A stretch of DNA of 64,000 nucleotides from Actinomyces sp. oral taxon 448 str. F0400 (GTDB lineage: Bacteria > Actinomycetota > Actinomycetes > Actinomycetales > Actinomycetaceae). A program made the translations under genes and the position numbers. The notes under the pieces are model-generated. The model had not been told where the DNA came from and did no database searches. It saw only the letters and a list, made by a program, of their open reading frames with translations. Below, in pieces: positions 57,820-64,000 of this stretch. The stretch is from assembly GCF_000220835.1 (NCBI RefSeq), contig NZ_GL985606.1, positions 2,355,480 through 2,419,479 of the forward strand, in the 5' to 3' direction. Every line of letters begins with the position of its first letter. Position 1 is the stretch's first letter.

Positions 57820-58087
57820 CGCGTGCAGCGGGCCCGCGGTCGATCTTCGCGCGCAGCGGGGCGGGCTCGATGATGAGGGTAGCGTGCCGGGGGTTCCGCG
57901 CGCGGGTGGTTCCGCATGCGAGTCGGGACCAAGGTCCGTATCGGAGGCTCTCCGGTTCCGGGATGCGGAAGCCGGTGCCCAGCTCCTCCCCCGGCCCTCG
58001 GCGCCAGCGCGAGTCCCGGGACCTCCGGTGCAGACGCGAGCGCCGTGCACGAGCCACAATGGTCTTACGGGACGCTTCATCCCGCCC
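57820..58087. other. Divergent intergenic region between sucC and pfk
   Basis: The 307-base gap between the two start codons must contain both promoters, but no convincing -35/-10 pair was found. It is flanked by inverted copies of GACCCGGAAGGAT at 57807-57819 and 58088-58100. No gene seen. Confidence 0.5.
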
Positions 58088-58100
58088 GACCCGGAAGGAT
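58088..58100 (+). repeat. 13-bp sequence shared with the sucC upstream region
   Basis: GACCCGGAAGGAT, containing the pfk ribosome site, is an exact inverted copy of 57807-57819. Confidence 0.6.
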
Positions 58101-58106
58101 CCGTAG

Positions 58107-60473
58107 ATGTCAGCCGACAACACCGATGCCGCCTCCCCCGCATTCACACCGGCCGGCGAACCAACGGGCTCCGGTGAGCCGGTGCGCATCGGGGTCCTGA
58201 CCTCCGGCGGCGACGCGCAGGGCATGAACGCCGCGGTGCGCGCCGTCGTTCGCACGAGTCTGCGCATGGGAGCCCAGCCATTCGCGGTGATGGAGGGCTG
58301 GTCCGGCGCCGTCGCCGGCGGAGAGGGTATACGCCCCCTGGAATGGGACTCGGTGGGATCGATCCTCCACCGCGGCGGCACCATCATCGGCACCGCCCGG
58401 TCCGCGGCCTTCCGCGAGCGCGACGGACAGCTGGCCGCCGCCCGCAACCTGCTCGAGCACGGCATCGACAGGCTCGTCGTCATCGGCGGGGACGGGTCGC
58501 TGACCGGCACCAACGAGTTCCGCAGGAACTGGCCGGGGCTCGTGGCCGAACTCGCCGAGCGCGGGGAGATCAGCGCGCAGACCGCCGCCGCCCACCCGGC
58601 CCTTATGGTCACGGGCATCGTCGGGAGCATCGACAACGACCTGGTCGGCGCGGACATGACCATCGGAGCGGACTCGGCCCTGCACCGCATCCTGGAGGCG
58701 ATCGACGACATCTCCTCGACGGCCGCCTCCCACCAGCGCACCTTCGTCGTGGAGGTCATGGGACGCCACTGCGGCTACCTCGCCCTCATGGCGGCCGTCG
58801 CCGGCGGGTGCGACTACGTACTGGTGCCCGAACTCCCCCCCGCCGACGGCTGGGAGGAGGACATGTGCCGCAAACTCGCCAAGGGCCGTGAGGCCGGCCG
58901 TCGCGAATCCATGGTCATCGTCGCCGAGGGCGCCACCGACCGCGCGGGCAACCGCATCAGCGCCGACGACGTCAAGCGCGTCCTGGCCGAGAAGCTGGGC
59001 GAGGAGGCGCGCGTGACGATCCTCGGCCACGTCCAGCGCGGGGGCAAGCCGAGCGCCTACGACCGGTGGATGTCGACTCTGCTGGGATGCGCGGCGGCCC
59101 ACGAACTGCTCATCGCCACCCCGCAGTCCGAGCCGGTCATCATCGCCGAGCGCCACAACCGGATCAGCCGCCTGCCCATGATGGAGCAGATCCATGCCAC
59201 GCGCGCCGTCAAGGACCTCGTGGCCGACGGGGATTACGACGGCGCGGTGGCCGCCCGCGGCGCGAGCTTCGGCGAGATGCTGCAGCTGTTCGAGACCATG
59301 TCCACCCCGCCGGAGCTCGACCCCGACGTCGTCGCCTCGCATCAGCAGGACGGGGTCCGACCCAAGCGCGTCGCCATCATCCACGCGGGCGGTCTGGCGC
59401 CCGGCATGAACACGGCCGCGCGCGCCGCCGTGCGACTGGGGCTCGACCACGACTTCACCATGCTCGGCATCTACGGGGGCTTCCCCGGTCTCCTCGACGG
59501 CGAGGTGCGCGAGCTGAGCTGGGACGATGTCGAGGGCTGGGTCGGGGACGGCGGCGCCGAGCTCGGCACGCGCAGAGAGGTCCCCACCATCGAGCAGCTC
59601 TACGCACTGGGTCGGGCCATCGAATCCCACGAGATCAATGCTCTGCTCATCATCGGCGGCTACAACGCCTACCTGGCGGCCCACGAGCTGGTCACGGAGC
59701 GGGACCGCTACCCCGCCTTCAACATCCCGATCATCTGCGTGCCCGCCTCGATCGACAACAATCTGCCCGGCAGCGAGCTGAGCATCGGTGCGGATACGGC
59801 CCTGAACAACGCCGTCGGCGCCCTGGACTCGATCAAGCAGTCCGCCGCCGCGTCCCGGCGCTGCTTCGTGGCCGAGTCGATGGGCCGCAAATGCGGCTAC
59901 CTCGCTCTCATGAGCGGTATCGCCACAGGTGCTGAACGGGTCTACCTCAACGAGGACGGCCTCACGCTGGCTCAGCTCGCCCGGGACTCGGCGCGCATGG
60001 TGGAATCCTTCCGCTCGGGACGCGACCTCTACCTGGTGATCCGCAATGAGAGGGCAAGCGAGAACTACACCCTGGACGTGCTCGCCAAGATCTTCGCCCA
60101 GGAGGGCCGCGGCCTGTACGACGTGCGCCACGCCGCCCTCGGCCACCTGCAGCAGGGGGGCGACCCGTCCGCCTTCGACCGGATCATGGCCACCAAGCTC
60201 GTGGCGCACGCCCTCGACCTTCTGGCGGATCAGCTGGGGGCGGGCACTCACCACTCAAGCTATGTGGGCCTGACGGGCGGGCGAATCACGCACCGCCGTC
60301 TGGAGCGCATGAACGACGAGCTCGATCTGAGTTCGCGCCGCCCTCTCCACCAGTGGTGGATGGGCCTGCGCGAGGCGATCAGCCTGGTCAGCCAGAACAT
60401 CGGGGTGATTCCCTTGGAGGACATGCCCGACTTCAGCGCGTCGGTCAACGCCGCGGCATCCCCCCAGGACTGA
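58107..60473 (+). CDS. pfkA: Eukaryotic-type tandem 6-phosphofructokinase
   Basis: 788 residues, two fused PfkA-like halves (about 25-390 and 400-770), instead of the roughly 320-residue bacterial enzyme. N-half: GGDAQGMNAAVRAV, IGGDGSLTGTNEFR, and catalytic D176 in GSIDNDLVGADMTIGADSALHRI. Gly after GGD and before SIDND fits ATP, not PPi, as donor. C-half: GGLAPGMNTAARAAVR, GGYNAYLAAHE (GGDGS lost) and ASIDNNLPGSELSIGADTALNN (D550 kept, next Asp changed to Asn). This is the pattern of animal and fungal PFK, where the C-half has become allosteric. GGAAGG is 8 nt before the ATG. Confidence 0.95.
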   Translation: MSADNTDAASPAFTPAGEPTGSGEPVRIGVLTSGGDAQGMNAAVRAVVRTSLRMGAQPFAVMEGWSGAVAGGEGIRPLEWDSVGSILHRGGTIIGTARSAAFRERDGQLAAARNLLEHGIDRLVVIGGDGSLTGTNEFRRNWPGLVAELAERGEISAQTAAAHPALMVTGIVGSIDNDLVGADMTIGADSALHRILEAIDDISSTAASHQRTFVVEVMGRHCGYLALMAAVAGGCDYVLVPELPPADGWEEDMCRKLAKGREAGRRESMVIVAEGATDRAGNRISADDVKRVLAEKLGEEARVTILGHVQRGGKPSAYDRWMSTLLGCAAAHELLIATPQSEPVIIAERHNRISRLPMMEQIHATRAVKDLVADGDYDGAVAARGASFGEMLQLFETMSTPPELDPDVVASHQQDGVRPKRVAIIHAGGLAPGMNTAARAAVRLGLDHDFTMLGIYGGFPGLLDGEVRELSWDDVEGWVGDGGAELGTRREVPTIEQLYALGRAIESHEINALLIIGGYNAYLAAHELVTERDRYPAFNIPIICVPASIDNNLPGSELSIGADTALNNAVGALDSIKQSAAASRRCFVAESMGRKCGYLALMSGIATGAERVYLNEDGLTLAQLARDSARMVESFRSGRDLYLVIRNERASENYTLDVLAKIFAQEGRGLYDVRHAALGHLQQGGDPSAFDRIMATKLVAHALDLLADQLGAGTHHSSYVGLTGGRITHRRLERMNDELDLSSRRPLHQWWMGLREAISLVSQNIGVIPLEDMPDFSASVNAAASPQD

Positions 60474-60570
60474 TGCGAGCGATAGGGCGGCATCTCGAGG
60501 CCCGGGGAGGGCCGGCCGCGGCGGCCGCCGGCCGGTCGCACGCGGGCTGCTCAGGACCGGACAACGCCCC

Positions 60571-60598
60571 CGTCGCCCGGTTCACGCACCGGGCGACG
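60571..60598. terminator. Hairpin between pfk and the ABC exporter
   Basis: CGTCGCCCGG pairs with CCGGGCGACG around an 8-nt loop, between the convergent stops of pfk (60473) and the ABC gene (60613). Confidence 0.7.
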
Positions 60599-60612
60599 CG
60601 CGGTCAGCATCC

Positions 60613-62736
60613 TCAGGGTCGGTCGGCGGGCACCGCTTCCTCATCCCGTTCGGTCATGGCGTGGGCGAACTGGGCGGCGTGCAGACGCGCGTAGGCGCCG
60701 TCGCGCTCCAGCAGCTCGGCATGGGTACCCTGCTCGACGATGTCGCCGTGCTCCATGACGAGGATCGTGTCAGCGTCGCGAATGGTGGACAGACGGTGGG
60801 CGATGACGAAGCTCGTGCGCCCGCGCCGCAGCGCCGCCATGGCCCGCTGAACCAGCAGTTCGGTGCGGGTGTCCACCGAGCTGGTGGCCTCGTCCAGGAT
60901 GAGCACGGCCGGGTCGGCGATGAACGCGCGAGCGATGGTCAGCAGTTGGCGCTCACCGGCGGAGACGTTGGCGGCGTCCTCCTCCAGAACCGTGTCGTAG
61001 CCCTCCGGCAGGGCGCGCACGATGTGGTCGACATAGCAGGCTCCGGCGGCCGCCTCAACGTCCTCGTCCGTAGCGCCGGGACGCCCGTAGCGGATGTTCT
61101 CGCGGATAGTCCCTTGGAACAACCAGGGATCCTGCAGCACCATGCCGGTTCGAGCGCGCACGTCGCGCCGGTGCATGGTGGCCGTGTCGACGCCGTCGAG
61201 GCTGATGCGCCCGCCGTCGATCTCGTAGAAGCGCATGAGAAGGTTGACCAGAGTCGTCTTACCCGCTCCCGTAGGGCCGACGATGGCGACGGTCTGACCG
61301 GGCTCGACGCGCAGCGACAGGTCGCTGATGAGCTCGGTATCGGGATCGTAGGAGAAGCGGACGTGGTCCATCTCAATGACGCCCGCACCCTTCCCCGTTC
61401 CCGGGTCCGCCACGTCCGCCGAACCGGCCGAACGGGCGGAGTCAGTCGTGCCGGCAGCACCGACCGACCCCGACGAGTCGGGGCGCTCCTCGGCGGCGTC
61501 GAGCAGCTCGAAGATGCGTTCAGCACTGGCGGTGCCCGATTGCACGGCGGTGGCCATGCCGCCCAGCTGAGCCAAAGGCTGAGTGAACTGCTGGGAGTAC
61601 TGGATGAAGGCCTGCACATCGCCCAGACGCAGGCCGCCCCCGGCCACCATGAGGCCGCCGGCCACGGCGATCGCGACATAGGACAGGTTCCCGACCACCC
61701 GCATGACCGGCATCATGATGCCCGACAGGAACTGGGCTCGCAGGCCGGCGCGGTAGAGCTCGTCGTTCTCGTCATCGAACTTCTCGCGCGAGTCGGCTGT
61801 GCGCCCGTAGGTGCGCACCAGGGCGTGCCCGGAGAAGGACTCCTCGACGCGCGCGTTGAGCCGCCCGGTCTTGGCCCACTGCGTGGTGAAGGCCCTCTGG
61901 GAGCGCGGCCCGACGACGCCGAACAGGACGCCCATGAGCGGCAGGACGATCATGGCCACCAGCGTCAGCCTCCACGAGATCGAGATCATCATGGCGAGCA
62001 CGCCGACGACGGTCAGGATCGAGGTCACCGCACTGGACAGAGACTGCTGAAGCGTGTTGGTGACGTTGTCGATGTCGTTGGTGACGCGGCTGAGCAGCTC
62101 GCCGCGCTGGACGTGGTCGAAGTAGGACAGGGGTAGGCGGTGGATCTTGGCCTCGACGTCGGCGCGCATCCGGTACATGGCCTTGATCATGATGCGGTTG
62201 AGGACGAATCCCTCGAGCCAGGCCAGGAATGCGGAGCCGAGGTAGACGGCCAGGGTGAGAAGGAGGACTCGGCCCAGGGCGCCGTAGTCGATGCCCGCGC
62301 CGGGCACCAGGTCCATGGCGCGCACCATGTCGGCCATCTCCCCGCGTCCATCGGCGGTCAGACTCTGGGCGATCTGCTCCTTGGTGACGCCCGCGGGCAG
62401 ATGGGCGCTGATCCACCCCTCGAAGACGAGGTTGGTGGCCTGCCCCAGGATCTTGGGGCCGGCCACGGTCAGGACGACGGAGCCGATGGCCGCCGCCATG
62501 GCCACCGCGAGCGACCTCTTGAAGGGCATCAGGAGGGAGAGCATCCGGATGAAGGAGGGCCAGAAGGCGTTGGCCTTTCCGGGCGGCGGTCCTGCGCTCC
62601 AGTCGCCCGAGGACGCCTGAGCCTCGGAGGCCATGGCGAGTTCGTCCTCACTGAGCTCATCGGCGCGGCCCTCACCGGACTTCCTGCGGGAAGGACGCCG
62701 GCCGGCTGCAGCAGTGGTGGGGTCGGTGGCGCTCAT
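60613..62736 (-). CDS. ABC exporter half-transporter (membrane + ATPase), second subunit
   Basis: 707 residues. A hydrophilic N-terminus (1-65) is followed by six membrane helices (about 75-390) and an ATPase domain. Walker [13 protein letters not shown], Walker [15 protein letters not shown] with the catalytic Glu present, and an altered signature [14 protein letters not shown] (SAGER in place of SGGQ). An insert of Ser/Ala/Gly (about 420-455) precedes the ATPase domain. The start overlaps the partner gene by 4 nt. Probably exports drugs, peptides or lipids as a heterodimer. Confidence 0.93.
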   Translation of the reverse strand: MSATDPTTAAAGRRPSRRKSGEGRADELSEDELAMASEAQASSGDWSAGPPPGKANAFWPSFIRMLSLLMPFKRSLAVAMAAAIGSVVLTVAGPKILGQATNLVFEGWISAHLPAGVTKEQIAQSLTADGRGEMADMVRAMDLVPGAGIDYGALGRVLLLTLAVYLGSAFLAWLEGFVLNRIMIKAMYRMRADVEAKIHRLPLSYFDHVQRGELLSRVTNDIDNVTNTLQQSLSSAVTSILTVVGVLAMMISISWRLTLVAMIVLPLMGVLFGVVGPRSQRAFTTQWAKTGRLNARVEESFSGHALVRTYGRTADSREKFDDENDELYRAGLRAQFLSGIMMPVMRVVGNLSYVAIAVAGGLMVAGGGLRLGDVQAFIQYSQQFTQPLAQLGGMATAVQSGTASAERIFELLDAAEERPDSSGSVGAAGTTDSARSAGSADVADPGTGKGAGVIEMDHVRFSYDPDTELISDLSLRVEPGQTVAIVGPTGAGKTTLVNLLMRFYEIDGGRISLDGVDTATMHRRDVRARTGMVLQDPWLFQGTIRENIRYGRPGATDEDVEAAAGACYVDHIVRALPEGYDTVLEEDAANVSAGERQLLTIARAFIADPAVLILDEATSSVDTRTELLVQRAMAALRRGRTSFVIAHRLSTIRDADTILVMEHGDIVEQGTHAELLERDGAYARLHAAQFAHAMTERDEEAVPADRP

Positions 62737-64000
62737 GCGGCGGCCTCGCTTCCGAGCTGGGAGGTGACGATCTCACGGTAGGTCTCACTGGCGGTCAGCA
62801 GCGTCTGGTGCGTACCGGTCGCCACGAGCCTGCCCTCGTCCAGGACGAGGATGAGGTCCGCATCGGTGATCGACGAGACCCGCTGGGCAACAACGATCTT
62901 GGTGACTCCGGCGGTCGCAGGCCACAGCGCCTCGCGCAAAGAGGCGTCGGTGGCCACATCGAGGGCGGAGAAGGAGTCGTCGAAGATGAGCACCGCCGGG
63001 CGGCGCACGATGGCGCGAGCAATGGCCAGACGCTGGCGCTGCCCGCCGGAGACGTTCGTACCGCCCTGGGCGATGGGCGCCTCGAGCCCGCCGTCCATCT
63101 CGGTCACGAAGTCGCGGGCCTGGGCGAGCTCCAGGGCGTCCCACAGCTCGTCGTCGGAGGCGTCCTCGCGCCCCAGCCGCAGGTTGGAGGCGACGGTGCC
63201 GGCGAACAGGAAGGGCTTCTGCGGCACCAGGCCCAGCTGGGCCCATAGGGCCTCGGGCTCGGCACGGCGCACCTGCGTGCCGCCGACGAGCACCTCACCG
63301 GCGGAAGCCTCCAGGAGCCGGGGAATGAGGTTGACCAGGGTCGTCTTGCCCGATCCGGTCGAGCCGACGACGGCGACCGTCTGACCGGGCCGGGCCGTGA
63401 AGGAGATCCCCTGCAGGACGGGCTCCTCCGCACCAGGGTAGGTGAAGGCGACCTCGCGCAGCTCGACCTCGCCCGGCCGGGGGAAGTCGGCGACCGCGTT
63501 GGCGGCGACGGTCAAAGAGGGGTCGGTGTCCAGGACCTCGTCGATGCGCTCGGCGCATACAGCGGCGCGCGGGATCATCATGGTCATGAAGCTGGCCATG
63601 ACGATCCCCATGAGGATCTGCATGAGATAGGTCATGAAGGCCACGAGCGTGCCGACCTCCACACGACCGGAGTCGACCTGGTGGCCACCGAACCAGATGA
63701 CGCCGACCATGGTGACGTCCAGGACCAGCATGGTGGCGGGGAACAGGAAGACGAAGAGCTGACCGACGATCTCCCCCACCCGGGAGATGTCCTGGTTGGC
63801 GGTCTCGAAGCGCTCGGTCTCGGCCTCCTCGCGCACGAAGGCGCGCACGACGCGGATCCCGGTCAACTGCTCGCGCAGCACGCGGTTGATGGAGTCCAGG
63901 CGCTCCTGGTAGGAGCGGAACAACGGCACCATACGGCGCACGGTCACCCCGACCACGAGCAGGAGCACGGGCACGGCCACGGCGATGAGCCAGGACAGCG
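62733..64000 (-). CDS. ABC exporter half-transporter, first subunit, 5' end outside window
   Basis: About 422 C-terminal residues are visible; the frame is still open at the window edge, so part of the membrane domain lies outside. Two or more helices precede the ATPase domain: Walker A GSTGSGKTTLVN, signature NVSGGQRQRLAIAR (intact), and Walker B VLIFDDSFSALD with Asp where the catalytic Glu is expected. With the partner's SAGER signature this gives one degenerate and one consensus ATP site. Confidence 0.93.
   Translation of the reverse strand, partial: LSWLIAVAVPVLLLVVGVTVRRMVPLFRSYQERLDSINRVLREQLTGIRVVRAFVREEAETERFETANQDISRVGEIVGQLFVFLFPATMLVLDVTMVGVIWFGGHQVDSGRVEVGTLVAFMTYLMQILMGIVMASFMTMMIPRAAVCAERIDEVLDTDPSLTVAANAVADFPRPGEVELREVAFTYPGAEEPVLQGISFTARPGQTVAVVGSTGSGKTTLVNLIPRLLEASAGEVLVGGTQVRRAEPEALWAQLGLVPQKPFLFAGTVASNLRLGREDASDDELWDALELAQARDFVTEMDGGLEAPIAQGGTNVSGGQRQRLAIARAIVRRPAVLIFDDSFSALDVATDASLREALWPATAGVTKIVVAQRVSSITDADLILVLDEGRLVATGTHQTLLTASETYREIVTSQLGSEAAA

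Noticed and set aside
57809-58759. In-frame extension of sucC by about 320 codons
   Set aside because: It is antisense to pfk and crosses the divergent promoter region; MDLYEYQ is the standard SucC start.

Overview
The window is high-GC DNA with strong third-position G/C bias, GTG starts, GGAGG-type ribosome sites and many 1-4 nt gene overlaps. The gene set (GlgE pathway, DUF3017, DUF6350, YtrA-like GntR operons, a DtxR-type iron box, an actinobacterial DivIVA-like coiled-coil protein) points to an actinobacterium, most likely of the Actinomyces group. I see no rRNA, tRNA, insertion sequence, integrase or phage gene.

1-14,250: the 3' part of a cysteine desulfurase gene is followed by a complete type I-E CRISPR-Cas locus. 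The order is cas3-casA-casB-casC-casD-casE-cas1-cas2, then an array of 62 repeats and 61 spacers. mnmA, the usual neighbour and sulfur-acceptor partner of the desulfurase, lies directly after the array, so the immunity locus splits a functional gene pair. A 15-nt piece of the repeat's 3' half (14 of 15 matching) sits right after the desulfurase stop codon, and the last repeat of the array has lost exactly its 3' end.

14,700-21,600: mnmA, a GntR/ABC operon with a clear palindromic operator, a DUF1540 cysteine-rich protein, a gene of unknown function behind a DtxR-like iron box, and etfB-etfA.

21,700-40,700: carbohydrate storage. glgX, then glgE-treS-mak-glgB and glgP, covers alpha-glucan synthesis from trehalose through maltose-1-phosphate, branching, phosphorolysis and debranching. 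A MacB-type ABC exporter pair and trpS lie between glgX and glgE. Two short frameshifted remnants are visible at 28,987-29,273 and 37,240-37,513.

40,900-48,900: an orphan AbiEi/DUF559 protein, a three-gene minus-strand set (membrane protein with a Tyr/Gly-rich tail, lipoprotein, thioredoxin-TPR protein without CxxC), a DivIVA-like coiled-coil gene, a second small GntR regulator and two small conserved or hypothetical genes.

48,900-64,000: central metabolism. mdh, a dicarboxylate symporter, DUF3017, purH, DUF6350, sucD and sucC are all on the minus strand. A divergent eukaryotic-type tandem phosphofructokinase follows, then a heterodimeric ABC exporter whose second gene runs off the window. 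purN is absent from its usual place between DUF6350 and purH.
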